A DNA stretch of 64,000 nucleotides from JBCBDX01 sp038529265. GTDB lineage: Bacteria > Pseudomonadota > Alphaproteobacteria > Rhizobiales > Rhizobiaceae. Below the pieces are notes generated by a model, which ran no database searches, was not told the DNA's origin, and was given only the letters and a program-made list of their open reading frames with translations. The DNA lies in the NCBI GenBank assembly GCA_038529265.1, contig JBCBDX010000007.1, forward strand, positions 62,001-126,000. Reading direction: 5' to 3'. The position numbers were made by a program, and so were the translations under genes. Numbering within the stretch: position 1 is the stretch's first letter; every line of letters begins with the position of its first letter. Positions 33,041 through 42,034 of this stretch are shown here, in pieces.

Positions 33041-34222
33041 ATGGCATCGAAATATTCAAATATGACTTTCAAGGGATACCGGCGCGAAAACGGACGCGTA
33101 GGTGTTCGCAACCACGTTCTCATCTTGCCGGTGGACGACATCTCAAATGCAGCCTGTGAGGCCGTTGCCAACAATGTCAAAGGCACTTTGGCTATCCCGC
33201 ATGCTTATGGCCGTCTGCAGTTTGGCGAAGACCTTGAACTGCACTTCCGCACCATGATCGGCACTGGTTCCAACCCCAATGTACACTCCGTCGTTGTCAT
33301 CGGGATCGAGCCTGGTTGGACCAAGCGCATTGCTGACGGTATCCGCGAAACGGGCAAGCAAGTTGCTGAATTTTCCATCGAGCAGAAAGGTGACTTTGAA
33401 ACAATCCGCGCAGCTTCTTGGGCCGCTAAGGATTTTGTGCACAAGGCAACCGAGGCTCAAAAGGAAGAGTGCTCCATAAAAGAGTTGTGGGTCTCTACAA
33501 AATGTGGCGAGAGCGACACCACAACTGGACTGGGTTCTTGCCCGACAGTGGGTAACATGTACGACAAGCTTCTGCCGGAAGGGATCACCGGTTTCTTCGG
33601 CGAAACGTCAGAGATAACTGGCGCAGAACATATTTGCCAGAAACGGGCCATCAACGAGGAAGTTGGCGAGCGCTGGTACAAAATGTGGAAGGCCTACCAG
33701 GATGACGTGATCTTCGCGCACCAAACCGACGACCTTTCCGACAGTCAGCCGACCAAAGGTAATATCGAAGGCGGACTAACGACCATCGAGGAAAAGGCTC
33801 TTGGCAACCTCGAGAAAATCGGTCGCACATCTCAGTTCATCGACATTCTTGAGCCTGCCGAACAGCCGAAGTCTGGCGACGGCCTTTATTTCATGGATTC
33901 GTCATCGGCAGCCGCGGAATGCGTGACGTTGATGGCCGCCGGTGGTGCTGTGATCCACACATTCCCAACCGGTCAAGGCAATGTGGTTGGCAACCCGATT
34001 GTCCCCGTTATCAAGATTACGGCAAACCCGCGCACGGTGCGCACCATGGGTGAACATGTGGATGTGGACGTTTCCGGCATTTTGCGTCGCGAGCAGACCA
34101 TTGACGAAGCGGGTGATGCGCTTATTGACATGATCCGCCGCACAGCCAACGGACGTAATACCGCAGCTGAGGCACTCGGCCATAGGGAGTTCTCTATGAC
34201 GAAACTGTACCGAAGCGCATAA
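33041..34222 (+). CDS. suyB: (2R)-sulfolactate sulfo-lyase large subunit SuyB
   Basis: 393-residue catalytic subunit of the UxaA/GarD superfamily. The start TFKGYRRENGRVGVRNHVLILPV is typical, followed by HAYGRLQFGEDLELHFRTMIGTGSNPNV, VSTKCGESDTTTGLGSCPTVGN near residue 150, and TFPTGQGNVVGNPIVPVIKI near 312. Iron-type lyases of this family eliminate sulfite from sulfolactate, giving pyruvate. Together with SuyA it is the desulfonating step of the operon. AAGGAAG precedes ATG 33041. A terminator-like hairpin follows within ten bases of the stop. Confidence 0.9.
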   Translation: MASKYSNMTFKGYRRENGRVGVRNHVLILPVDDISNAACEAVANNVKGTLAIPHAYGRLQFGEDLELHFRTMIGTGSNPNVHSVVVIGIEPGWTKRIADGIRETGKQVAEFSIEQKGDFETIRAASWAAKDFVHKATEAQKEECSIKELWVSTKCGESDTTTGLGSCPTVGNMYDKLLPEGITGFFGETSEITGAEHICQKRAINEEVGERWYKMWKAYQDDVIFAHQTDDLSDSQPTKGNIEGGLTTIEEKALGNLEKIGRTSQFIDILEPAEQPKSGDGLYFMDSSSAAAECVTLMAAGGAVIHTFPTGQGNVVGNPIVPVIKITANPRTVRTMGEHVDVDVSGILRREQTIDEAGDALIDMIRRTANGRNTAAEALGHREFSMTKLYRSA

Positions 34223-34231
34223 TATGAAAGT

Positions 34232-34265
34232 GGGGCTGTGTCTAAAACAGCAGCCCCGTTTTCTT
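34232..34265 (+). terminator. Terminator/attenuator after suyB
   Basis: GGGGCTG (34232-34238) pairs with CAGCCCC (34251-34257), followed by GTTTTCTT. A seven-base GC-rich stem plus T-rich tail is a rho-independent terminator shape. The next gene starts only five bases after the T-tract, so it probably acts as a partial terminator that lowers expression of the downstream genes relative to suyAB. Confidence 0.65.
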
Positions 34266-34269
34266 GAAG

Positions 34270-35304
34270 ATGAACAACGACACCCAAACAATTACTGTGG
34301 AAGATGCAGAGGCTCTTATTAGTGCCGCTTTTCTTGCGTGTGGGATTTCACGGGTGGCGGCGATGTCTGTTGCGCATGCATTGGTGGCAGCGGAAGCCGA
34401 GGGGCAAAACGGGCACGGCTTTTCTAGGGTCAACGACTATGTCGCACAGATAAAGTCGGGCAAAATCAATGGCGAGGCAGAGCTGAAAATTGATAGCAGC
34501 AAACCGGGTGCCATTCGCATTGATGCGGACTATGGGTTTGCTTATCCCGCGCTTGATCTTGCTGTGGAAACCATGGTGCCGGTTGTGCGCTCACAAGGTG
34601 TCGTTAGCGTGGGCATATTTAACTCCCACCACTGTGGTGCACTGTCCGTTCAGGTGTCGCGCTTGGCAGAGCGGGGCCTTGTCGCGATGATGGTCGCGAA
34701 CGCTCCCGCCGCTATGGCGCCATGGGGTGGAAACACCCCCGTGTTTGGAACCAATCCGATTGCGTTTGCGGCGCCCCGCGGCGAAAGGCCACCACTGGTA
34801 ATTGACCTGTCCTTGTCCAAAGTTGCGCGCGGCAAGGTTATGAACGCTCATAAAACCGGCAAAACCATTCCCAAAGGCTGGGCGCTGGATGAAAACGGCA
34901 ATCCGACAACCAATCCTGCAGCTGCGCTTGCAGGAACTATGTTGCCAATTGGCGAGGCAAAAGGGACTGCGCTGGCGCTCATGGTAGAAGTCATGGCTTC
35001 ATTGTTGACAGGCGCCAATTTCAGCAAAGATGCGGGTTCTTTCTTTAGTGCCGATGGTTCAAAGCCCGGTACCGGTCAGTTTTTGATGGCCTTTGATCCC
35101 TATGACCGTGACGAGTTTGTCGGGCGCATTGAGCAACTCGTATCAATGATCGAAACAATCGACGGTGCGCGCCTGCCCGGCAGCCGTCGCGCAGAGATGA
35201 TCGAGAGATCAAAAACATACGGCATCAGGGTACCGAAGATCTATTTGGACGATGCCCACGCGATTGCGGCGTCAAACCCGATGATCGAGATCAGAAAGGC
35301 TTAA
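34270..35304 (+). CDS. comC: ComC-like sulfolactate dehydrogenase (Ldh2/malate-lactate dehydrogenase family)
   Basis: 344-residue NAD(P)-dependent dehydrogenase of the Ldh2/YlbC/ComC superfamily. Family landmarks: EAEGQNGHGFSRVNDYV near residue 38, NSHHCGALSVQVSRLAERGLV near 117 with the catalytic His, and GTNPIAFAAPRG near 158. In sulfolactate degraders ComC interconverts (R)-sulfolactate and sulfopyruvate, allowing use of sulfolactate enantiomers. ATG 34270 is taken; an in-frame TTG at 34264 would start inside the terminator tail. No good ribosome site is visible. A malate or ureidoglycolate dehydrogenase is the alternative, made less likely by the context. Confidence 0.8.
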   Translation: MNNDTQTITVEDAEALISAAFLACGISRVAAMSVAHALVAAEAEGQNGHGFSRVNDYVAQIKSGKINGEAELKIDSSKPGAIRIDADYGFAYPALDLAVETMVPVVRSQGVVSVGIFNSHHCGALSVQVSRLAERGLVAMMVANAPAAMAPWGGNTPVFGTNPIAFAAPRGERPPLVIDLSLSKVARGKVMNAHKTGKTIPKGWALDENGNPTTNPAAALAGTMLPIGEAKGTALALMVEVMASLLTGANFSKDAGSFFSADGSKPGTGQFLMAFDPYDRDEFVGRIEQLVSMIETIDGARLPGSRRAEMIERSKTYGIRVPKIYLDDAHAIAASNPMIEIRKA

Positions 35305-35316
35305 GGAGCTTTGACC

Positions 35317-35724
35317 ATGTATAACCACATTCTCATCCCGGTGGCACTTGACCACGAGACGCTGGTCGAAAAGAAGCTCGAAACCGGTCGTCAGTTACTC
35401 GCTCGAGGTGGCAAGGTCACTTTGCTGACCGTGTTGGAAAATGTGCTAGGCTTTGTTTCGGAGTTTGTGACGGTTAAATCCGAAAACCACATTTCGCAAA
35501 AAGTCCGCGAACGTCTGGAAGCCATCGTCAATGATGCAGAGGACATGGCATGCGATGTGATTACAGGCAAACCTGGCGTCGAAATCACACGTTTCGCCGG
35601 TGCCAACGATGTGGATTTGATCATCGTTGGTTCGCATCAACCGGGAATTGAAGACTATTTCCTGGGCTCGACGGCAGCGCGTGTTGCCCGCCGTTCACCT
35701 TGTTCCGTTCTGATTGTCCGATAA
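35317..35724 (+). CDS. Universal stress protein (UspA family)
   Basis: 135-residue cytoplasmic UspA-fold protein: MYNHILIPVALDH at the start and the ATP-binding G-2x-G-9x-G(S/T) pattern near the end in LIIVGSHQPGIEDYFLGSTAARVARRSPCSVLIVR. ATG 35317 is chosen because AAGGAG lies eight bases upstream; the in-frame TTG at 35311 is too close to it. It lies between comC and the YeiH-family exporter. Usp genes next to sulfonate-desulfonation operons are known from other bacteria, but the role is not established. Confidence 0.85.
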   Translation: MYNHILIPVALDHETLVEKKLETGRQLLARGGKVTLLTVLENVLGFVSEFVTVKSENHISQKVRERLEAIVNDAEDMACDVITGKPGVEITRFAGANDVDLIIVGSHQPGIEDYFLGSTAARVARRSPCSVLIVR

Positions 35725-35739
35725 GGCTTCTTGTCGGCT

Positions 35740-36774
35740 ATGACTGACCTGTCGCAATCTAAAGCTCAAGTTAACTACATTCGTTTCAAGCAACGACTTG
35801 ATACAATGGCGCCTGGAATTGCCGTCGCGACAGTCATCGCCGTAGCAGCACAATTCATGATGGAGCATTATGGAGCGCCTGCCATGTTGATGGCATTGCT
35901 CTTGGGGATAGCTTTCCACTTTCTGGCGGAAGAGGGGCGTTGCGTTCCCGGTATTGAATTTAGTGCCAAACAGATCTTGAGAATAGGTGTTGCACTCCTC
36001 GGTGCGCGCGTAAGCGTGGAGCTGCTTGTTGGCCTAGGGCCGCAACTCTTGGTTATGGTGCTATGCGGTGTCGTAGCAACGATCTTCTTCGGCGTCTTGC
36101 TGGGTCGCTACCTTGGTCAAGACCGTAATTTTGGTTTGCTGACCGGCGGTTCCGTTGCCATCTGTGGCGCATCGGCAGCCATGGCGATCTCCGCGGTTCT
36201 GCCAAAGAACGAGCAGTCCGAGCGCAATTTGATTTTCACCGTATTGGCCGTGACGGTAATGAGCACCATCGCAATGATTGCTTATCCGATCTTGGCGGCT
36301 GTTTTGGATCTGGATCTCCGCGAAAGCGGGGTATTTCTCGGCGGCACTATTCACGATGTTGCACAAGTTGTAGGTGCAGGCTTCTCGGTTTCCGATGAAA
36401 CCGGCGAAGCGGCAACGCTGGTCAAGCTAATGCGCGTTACGATGCTCGCGCCTGTGGTTTTGGTGATCGCGCTTCTTATGCGCAATTCTGCAATAGAAAT
36501 GGCAGAAGGAACCAAGCGTCCACCGCTTATTCCGTTCTTCGTTCTGATGTTTTTGTTGTTTGCGGCTTTGAATTCCTTCCACTTGATCCCTCAGATCGTC
36601 GTTGACACGATGAACTCGGTGTCTCGGTGGGCATTACTCATTTCGATTGCAGCTGTTGGCATGAAAACATCGCTGCGCAGAATGCTGGATGTTGGTGGAC
36701 CAGCGATCTTGCTGATCACCGCCGAAACCGCATTTATTGCTGTTTTTGTGTTGGCTGGCGTTCTGCTTCTCTAA
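35740..36774 (+). CDS. YeiH-family putative sulfite/sulfate exporter (SuyZ/CuyZ-like)
   Basis: 344-residue membrane protein of the UPF0324/YeiH family with about ten hydrophobic helices. Family signatures are GIEFSAKQILRIGVALLGARVS near residue 71, LLTGGSVAICGASAAMAISAVLP near 133, and LGGTIHDVAQVVGAG near 202. Members of this family encoded beside desulfonation genes (CuyZ, SuyZ) are proposed to export sulfite or sulfate released from C3 sulfonates. Here it is the last gene of the DHPS operon, which fits removal of the sulfite made by SuyAB. ATG 35740 is preferred over TTG 35731. Confidence 0.87.
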   Translation: MTDLSQSKAQVNYIRFKQRLDTMAPGIAVATVIAVAAQFMMEHYGAPAMLMALLLGIAFHFLAEEGRCVPGIEFSAKQILRIGVALLGARVSVELLVGLGPQLLVMVLCGVVATIFFGVLLGRYLGQDRNFGLLTGGSVAICGASAAMAISAVLPKNEQSERNLIFTVLAVTVMSTIAMIAYPILAAVLDLDLRESGVFLGGTIHDVAQVVGAGFSVSDETGEAATLVKLMRVTMLAPVVLVIALLMRNSAIEMAEGTKRPPLIPFFVLMFLLFAALNSFHLIPQIVVDTMNSVSRWALLISIAAVGMKTSLRRMLDVGGPAILLITAETAFIAVFVLAGVLLL

Positions 36775-36784
36775 AAGCGGTCAG

Positions 36785-37960
36785 CTATGCCGACCGCGCG
36801 GCAGCTAGGCCTTCTTCAATATCGGCTTTCAGGTCAGGAACATCTTCAAGGCCAATCTGCAGCCGGATGACCGGGCCACCATAGTCCCGCTTGCAAACTG
36901 TACGGTCCCCAAGCTGCGCATTAACGGCAAGGCTTTCAAATCCGGCCCATGAATAACCAAGCCCGAATAGGTCGAGTGCGTCTAGAAATGCATCCGCCTG
37001 CTTTTGCGATGCGCCATCCAAAACAAAAGAGAAAATACCTGTCGATCCGCAAAAATCCCGCTTCCAAAGATCATGACCCGGATGGTCGGGTAGGGCGGGG
37101 TGCATCACGCGTCCCACACCCGGTTTTTCTTTCAGCCACTGCGCTATTTCCAACGCACTTGACTGATGACGTTCCAACCGAATGCCCATTGTCCGCATAC
37201 CACGTAGCACTTGGTATGCGTCGTCACCTTGTACGCATATGCCGGTTTGGATTTGCGCATCACGCAATTGCTGCCATGTGGCTGCGTTTGCGCTCACTGT
37301 TCCGAAGACAAGATCGGAGTGGCCTGCTGGATATTTCGTAGAAGCATGGATCGACATGTCGACGCCATGGTCAAGCGGTTTGAAAAACAGCGGTGTTGCG
37401 TAGGTGTTGTCAATCATAGTGACAATGCCTTCGTCTTTAGCTGACGCTGCCATTGCCGGGACATCGCTCATCTCAAAAGTGTTGGAAGCGGGCGATTCCA
37501 TAAAAAGCACTTTGGTTTTAGGCCTGAATCGCTTTGCGATCTCTGCGCCTTCTTCGGGCGCGTAGTATTCAACGTCGACTCCCATTCTGGTGAGCATGCC
37601 ATCGGCAAATCGCCTCGTAGGATAGTAAATGGTGTCGACCATCAGAACGTGATCACCGGCACTCAAGAAAGCTAGAAGGGGTAACGTTACTGCCACCAGG
37701 CCGGAAGGTACACAGATCGTACCAAAAGAACCCTCAAGAGCGTCTGTTGCCTTGGCCACAGCATCTGTCGTTGGCGTGCCGGCTGTTCCATAGGTGTATG
37801 GGACGTTGCGGGTCCGCATGCTTTCAGCAGTTGGATAGAGCACCGTCGAAGCGTGCACGACAGGTGGGTTTACAAAGCCAAAATAGTCGCTCGGATCATA
37901 GCCGTCATGGGTAAGACGCGTGTTAATTCCGCGCGACTTTTTCAGTACTTTTGCTGCCAT
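36785..37960 (-). CDS. metC: Cystathionine beta-lyase-type PLP enzyme (MetC/PatB)
   Basis: 391-residue Cys/Met-metabolism PLP enzyme (trans-sulfuration family). The internal-aldimine Lys lies in HASTKYPAGHSDLVFG near residue 205, with IDNTYATPLFF near 180 and YTYGTAGTPTTDAV near 55. It most likely splits cystathionine to homocysteine, ammonia and pyruvate. A metC-type gene next to aapJ is a familiar rhizobial arrangement. It is transcribed toward the sulfonate operon end (10-base gap, with a GCGGTC/GACCGC hairpin at 36777-36797 overlapping its stop). Exact substrate within the family cannot be fixed from sequence alone. Confidence 0.88.
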   Translation of the reverse strand: MAAKVLKKSRGINTRLTHDGYDPSDYFGFVNPPVVHASTVLYPTAESMRTRNVPYTYGTAGTPTTDAVAKATDALEGSFGTICVPSGLVAVTLPLLAFLSAGDHVLMVDTIYYPTRRFADGMLTRMGVDVEYYAPEEGAEIAKRFRPKTKVLFMESPASNTFEMSDVPAMAASAKDEGIVTMIDNTYATPLFFKPLDHGVDMSIHASTKYPAGHSDLVFGTVSANAATWQQLRDAQIQTGICVQGDDAYQVLRGMRTMGIRLERHQSSALEIAQWLKEKPGVGRVMHPALPDHPGHDLWKRDFCGSTGIFSFVLDGASQKQADAFLDALDLFGLGYSWAGFESLAVNAQLGDRTVCKRDYGGPVIRLQIGLEDVPDLKADIEEGLAAARSA

Positions 37961-38299
37961 GATGCGACCCTGTTATTCTAAGCATTTTGCGACGTCTAAC
38001 TTTGTCACGCTGCGATGTGCAAGCGTGCGTTGCTGTTGGTCTGCCCGAGGGCGTTTTGTATCGGCTTCAACTGCCTTAACGTTAGGCGTCTCAAATTGAG
38101 ACATGGTGTCGTCCTGCTCGAAAATTCAGCACTTTTTTGTCAAACATCGGGCAATTGGTTTCCGATTTTTCTTGACCACGTCATAAAAGTGTCATTCCTT
38201 TCTCGCCGGGAGGGAGGTTGTCGCAGCATGAACACCGCTCGGTTTTGTGTTGTGACGTTCAAGCCCATTCAACTTGAGCAACCATGAGGTTCACTTCAT
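37961..38299. other. 339-base divergent control region between metC and aapJ
   Basis: No convincing gene: the one longer reading frame (38015-38287) has no ribosome site, an unusual composition and no family features. The region holds the back-to-back promoters of metC and aapJ. CACGC (38006-38010) and GCGTG (38023-38027) form a short dyad. TTGACC at 38173-38178 could be a -35 element, but no good -10 follows at the right distance. GAGG ten bases before ATG 38300 is the probable aapJ ribosome site. No riboswitch motif known to me is visible upstream of metC. Confidence 0.5.
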
Positions 38300-39319
38300 A
38301 TGACAAAAACGCTTCTGACAGGCATTATCGGCGCAGCCGCTCTTGCCTTGACAGCATCGACGGCTTCTGCCGCCACACTCGACGACGTCAAAGCCAAAGG
38401 CTTTATTCAATGTGGCGTTAGCCAAGGCCTTCCAGGCTTCTCAAACCCAGATGCTGATGGCAACTGGTCCGGCATGGACGTTGACCTGTGTAAGGGCATC
38501 GCAGCTGCGATCTTCGGCGACGCTGAAGCAGTCAAATTCACACCACTGTCTGCTAAAGAGCGTTTCACTGCGCTGCAGTCCGGTGAGATTGATGTTCTTT
38601 CACGCAACACAACTTGGACCATGTCACGCGACACGCAGCTGGGTCTGAATTTTGCTGGCGTCAATTACTATGACGGCCAGGGTTTCATGATCCGCACAGA
38701 CATGGACATCAACTCCGCTCTTGAGCTGTCTGGCGCATCAATCTGCACCAATACAGGCACAACAACTGAATTGAACGTTGCTGACTATTTCCGTGCCAAC
38801 AACATGGAATATGAGCTGGTAGCATTTGAAAAAGCAGACGAAGTTGTTGCTGCTTACGATGCTGGCCGCTGCGACGTGTACACAACCGACCAATCTGGTC
38901 TGTACGCACAGCGCTTGAAGCTGACAGATCCTTCAGCTCACAAGGTTTTGCCTGAAATCATCTCCAAAGAGCCACTCGGCCCGGTAGTTCGCCAAGGCGA
39001 CGACCAGTTCTTCAATATCGTTAAGTGGGTGCATAATGCCACACTGAACGCTGAAGAGTTTGGCGTTACTTCAGCAAACGTTGAAGAGATGAAGTCTTCT
39101 GACAACCCATCAATTAAACGCCTGCTCGGTACAGAAGGTGAGTTCGGTACATCAATCGGTCTCGACAATGATTGGGCAGCCAAAGTCATCATGGCTGTTG
39201 GCAACTATGGCGAGATCTTTGATCGTAACGTAGGTCCAGACACGCCATTGGCCATTTCACGCGGTGTTAACGCACTGTGGTCAGATGGTGGTCTGCAATA
39301 CGCACCACCAGTTCGCTAA
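38300..39319 (+). CDS. aapJ: General L-amino-acid-binding protein AapJ
   Basis: 339-residue periplasmic binding protein of the Aap/Bra general amino-acid importer. The signal peptide (residues 1-24, ending ASA) is followed by TLDDVKAKGFIQCGVSQGLPGFS, and later by SRNTTWTMSRDTQLGLNF and CTNTGTTTELNVADYF, typical of AapJ. It delivers many L-amino acids to AapQM. A rho-independent hairpin follows the stop, so the receptor is probably expressed at a higher level than the membrane subunits. Closely syntenic with Rhizobium leguminosarum aapJQMP. Confidence 0.93.
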   Translation: MTKTLLTGIIGAAALALTASTASAATLDDVKAKGFIQCGVSQGLPGFSNPDADGNWSGMDVDLCKGIAAAIFGDAEAVKFTPLSAKERFTALQSGEIDVLSRNTTWTMSRDTQLGLNFAGVNYYDGQGFMIRTDMDINSALELSGASICTNTGTTTELNVADYFRANNMEYELVAFEKADEVVAAYDAGRCDVYTTDQSGLYAQRLKLTDPSAHKVLPEIISKEPLGPVVRQGDDQFFNIVKWVHNATLNAEEFGVTSANVEEMKSSDNPSIKRLLGTEGEFGTSIGLDNDWAAKVIMAVGNYGEIFDRNVGPDTPLAISRGVNALWSDGGLQYAPPVR

Positions 39320-39332
39320 TCGCGAATATCCC

Positions 39333-39364
39333 AGCCCGGCACGCCAAGCGCGCCGGGCTTTTTC
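39333..39364 (+). terminator. Hairpin and T-tract between aapJ and aapQ
   Basis: AGCCCGGC (39333-39340) pairs with GCCGGGCT (39352-39359) around an 11-base loop, and TTTTTC follows. This is a good rho-independent terminator directly after aapJ. Since aapQMP lie downstream on the same strand with 130 bases between, it probably acts as a partial terminator that sets the receptor-to-permease ratio. Confidence 0.75.
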
Positions 39365-39451
39365 TTGCTGTGGTGGTTGATTGCAGGGTTCCCGGTAGCC
39401 CAATTCACGACCTCAGTTATCTAAACATCGCGTACGAGGCGGGGACTTTCG

Positions 39452-40669
39452 ATGGCGGTTACAGATGCACCTCCTGGTGCCGCAAGCACATCTGGAGCAG
39501 ATGAACCACCGAAGGTGGCGCTCCTAAACAACCCAACTGTTCGCTCGTATCTCTTTCAAGTCTTGTTGGCTGTCGCCGTTGTATACCTGCTTTGGCAGGG
39601 CATCGGGAACATGCTGGCCAATATGGAGCGTGCGGGTATCTCAACCGGTTTTGGCTTTTTGGATAATGCAGCCGGCTTTGCCATCTCACAGTCTTTGATT
39701 GCCTATGAACAGGGTGCGTCCACCTATGGACGCGTTTATTTTGTTGGTCTTCTAAATACGCTCATCATCGCGGTTGTTGGTATATTCTTCGCCACGATCC
39801 TCGGCTTCATGATCGGCGTCGCTCGATTGTCGAAAAACTGGGTCGTGAACCGACTCGCGACAGCCTATGTTGAGTTCTTTCGCAACATACCACTCCTGTT
39901 GCACATTTTTATCTGGTATTTCGGGGTCTTGCGCCTGTTGCCTCAAGCGCGTGACAGCTTTGACTTCGGTTTTTTGGGATTGCTCAACAACCGAGGCTAT
40001 TTTGCACCAAAACCGATCTGGGGCGAGGGAGCAATCTGGATATTTGTGGCGCTGGTCATTGGCGTTATCGCCGCGATTATCGTTTCCAACTGGGCGCACA
40101 AGCGCCAGATGGCCACAGGTGAACGCTTCCCCTCGTTTTGGACTGGCGTTGGCCTGATTGTCGGGCTCCCGTTTATTGTCTTTCTGATCCTTGGGCTGCC
40201 GCTCACTTGGGACATCCCCGAAGCAGGCGGTTTCCGCCCACGCGGTGGTATGACCATTATCCCCGAGTTCATCGCGCTCCTTGTGGCTTTGGTTACTTAT
40301 ACAGCTGCCTTTATCGCCGAAATTGTTCGGGCTGGTATCTTGGGCGTATATAAGGGGCAGACTGAAGCCGCTCATGCGCTCGGCCTGCGCCAAGGTCAAA
40401 ACCTCAATCTCGTCGTTATCCCGCAGGCGCTCCGGATCATCATCCCGCCGCTCACGTCACAATATCTAAACCTGACCAAGAACTCTTCGTTGGCGGTTGC
40501 GATTGCCTACCCGGATCTTGTCTCGGTGTTTCAGGGCACAACGTTGAACCAGACCGGTTTGGCACCTCAAATTGTTGCGATCACCATGCTTACATACCTG
40601 ACAATTTCGCTTCTAACGTCAGCGTTTATGAACTGGTACAATTCGCGCGTCGCATTGGTGGAGAGATAA
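39452..40669 (+). CDS. aapQ: General L-amino-acid permease AapQ
   Basis: 405-residue inner-membrane permease of the HisMQ/GlnP family. It has the usual Aap pattern: a first helix near residues 29-45, GRVYFVGLLNTLIIAVVGIFFATILGFMIGVARLS near 93-127, VEFFRNIPLLLHIFIWYFGVL near 138, and the C-terminal coupling segment EAAHALGLRQGQNLNLVVIPQALR near 307. Partner of AapM, whose gene starts two bases after its stop. Translation from ATG 39452 gives normal family length. Confidence 0.92.
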   Translation: MAVTDAPPGAASTSGADEPPKVALLNNPTVRSYLFQVLLAVAVVYLLWQGIGNMLANMERAGISTGFGFLDNAAGFAISQSLIAYEQGASTYGRVYFVGLLNTLIIAVVGIFFATILGFMIGVARLSKNWVVNRLATAYVEFFRNIPLLLHIFIWYFGVLRLLPQARDSFDFGFLGLLNNRGYFAPKPIWGEGAIWIFVALVIGVIAAIIVSNWAHKRQMATGERFPSFWTGVGLIVGLPFIVFLILGLPLTWDIPEAGGFRPRGGMTIIPEFIALLVALVTYTAAFIAEIVRAGILGVYKGQTEAAHALGLRQGQNLNLVVIPQALRIIIPPLTSQYLNLTKNSSLAVAIAYPDLVSVFQGTTLNQTGLAPQIVAITMLTYLTISLLTSAFMNWYNSRVALVER

Positions 40670-40670
40670 A

Positions 40671-42017
40671 ATGAGCAATTCTGCCACCGCAAAAACGGGC
40701 CCCGGCACGGCTTATGTGCGCAGCGAAATGCTGCCACAACAGGCTGCTCCGGCAACGTCGACAGGTGTCGTTGGGTGGATGCGTGAAAACCTTTTTTCCA
40801 GCATTCCCTACACGATCCTCACTCTCTTCTGCCTTTACGTACTCTGGGTGATCGTTCCGCCGATGATCCAGTTCCTTTTTATCGAGGCACAGTATTCTGG
40901 CACTGACCGCGCAGCGTGTGCCACGCAAGTACAGGGCGGTACGCAACCAGATGACTGGTTTGGTGCTTGTTGGGCCTATGTTGGCGCTTATGCCAACCAG
41001 TTCATCTACGGGCGCTTTCCAGATGCAGAGCAATGGCGTGTCAATATCGCCGGCGTCCTTTTCTTTGGAGGATTAATCCCGCTTTTGATCCCGGATGCTC
41101 CGTTCAAGCGCGAGAATTTGATCTTCATGGTGCTGATTGCACCGATTGCGATCCTTATTCTTCTCACAGGCGGCAACTTCAGCGTTAGTGGGCTCTATCT
41201 TCCGTTAGCCATCATCACGGTGATTTTCCTTGCTATTGGAGTGGGGTTTGCCGTCGGGACGGAATCGCCCGCTGGCCCAGCTCTCAGGACGATTGGCATC
41301 ATATTCGGCGGATTGTTTGTCTTGCTGTTTGTGCTTGGCATAGATTTCGGCATGGAGCGGGTCGATACAGATATTTGGGGCGGGCTGCTCGTAACTCTGG
41401 TGATTGCAGTCACCGGAATTGCAGCTTCTCTACCTATCGGTATTTTACTGGCGCTTGGCCGCCGGTCGGACATGCCGATCGTTAAGTTTTTCTGTGTGAT
41501 ATTCATCGAGTTCTGGCGCGGTGTACCGCTTATCACCGTGCTCTTCATGTCATCTGTGATGCTGCCGCTGTTCCTGCCGGAAGGGGTGACGTTCGATAAG
41601 CTGCTACGTGCGCTGATCGGTGTTGCGCTGTTCTCGTCGGCCTACATGGCGGAAGTGGTGCGCGGGGGTCTGCAGGCATTGCCAAAAGGCCAGTATGAGG
41701 GCGCGATGGCACTGGGCCTTGGCTGGGGTCAAATGACACGCATGATCATTCTGCCTCAGGCATTGAAACTGGTCATTCCAGGCATCGTCAACACCTTCAT
41801 TGGCCTGTTCAAGGATACCACCTTGGTGCTGATTATTGGGCTTTTTGACTTCCTCGGTTCAATCCAGTCTTCCTTCACGGACCCGACATGGTCGTCTCCC
41901 GTGCAATCACTGACCGGCTATTCGTTCGCCGCTATCATCTACTTCTTCTTCTGTTACGCCATGTCGCGCTACTCCATGTTCATGGAGCGCAGGCTCGACA
42001 CCGGCCATAAATCCTAG
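40671..42017 (+). CDS. aapM: General L-amino-acid permease AapM
   Basis: 448-residue inner-membrane permease, somewhat longer than the roughly 385 residues of classical AapM. Polar start, helix at about 46-64, then a periplasmic segment CATQVQGGTQPDDWFGACWAYVGAYANQFIYG. The extra length seems to be additional hydrophobic segments between about 120 and 215 (for example LIFMVLIAPIAILILLTGG and TIGIIFGGLFVLLFVLGID). The core has EFWRGVPLITVLFMSSVMLPLF and the coupling segment GAMALGLGWGQMTRMIILPQALK. Works with AapQ as a heterodimeric channel. Confidence 0.92.
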   Translation: MSNSATAKTGPGTAYVRSEMLPQQAAPATSTGVVGWMRENLFSSIPYTILTLFCLYVLWVIVPPMIQFLFIEAQYSGTDRAACATQVQGGTQPDDWFGACWAYVGAYANQFIYGRFPDAEQWRVNIAGVLFFGGLIPLLIPDAPFKRENLIFMVLIAPIAILILLTGGNFSVSGLYLPLAIITVIFLAIGVGFAVGTESPAGPALRTIGIIFGGLFVLLFVLGIDFGMERVDTDIWGGLLVTLVIAVTGIAASLPIGILLALGRRSDMPIVKFFCVIFIEFWRGVPLITVLFMSSVMLPLFLPEGVTFDKLLRALIGVALFSSAYMAEVVRGGLQALPKGQYEGAMALGLGWGQMTRMIILPQALKLVIPGIVNTFIGLFKDTTLVLIIGLFDFLGSIQSSFTDPTWSSPVQSLTGYSFAAIIYFFFCYAMSRYSMFMERRLDTGHKS

Positions 42018-42034
42018 GAGCTTTGAGCAAAAAC

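Noticed and set aside
33041..34222. Altronate or galactarate dehydratase
   Set aside because: The SAF small subunit is a separate 96-residue protein directly upstream and the operon is a sulfonate operon, so SuyAB fits better than sugar-acid use.
36777..36797. Bidirectional terminator between the YeiH-family gene and metC
   Set aside because: GCGGTC/GACCGC hairpin exists, but it overlaps the metC stop and no T-tract follows on either strand; too weak to list as a terminator.
38015..38287. 90-residue reading frame upstream of aapJ
   Set aside because: No ribosome site, Cys-rich erratic composition and no recognisable family; it covers the metC/aapJ promoter region.
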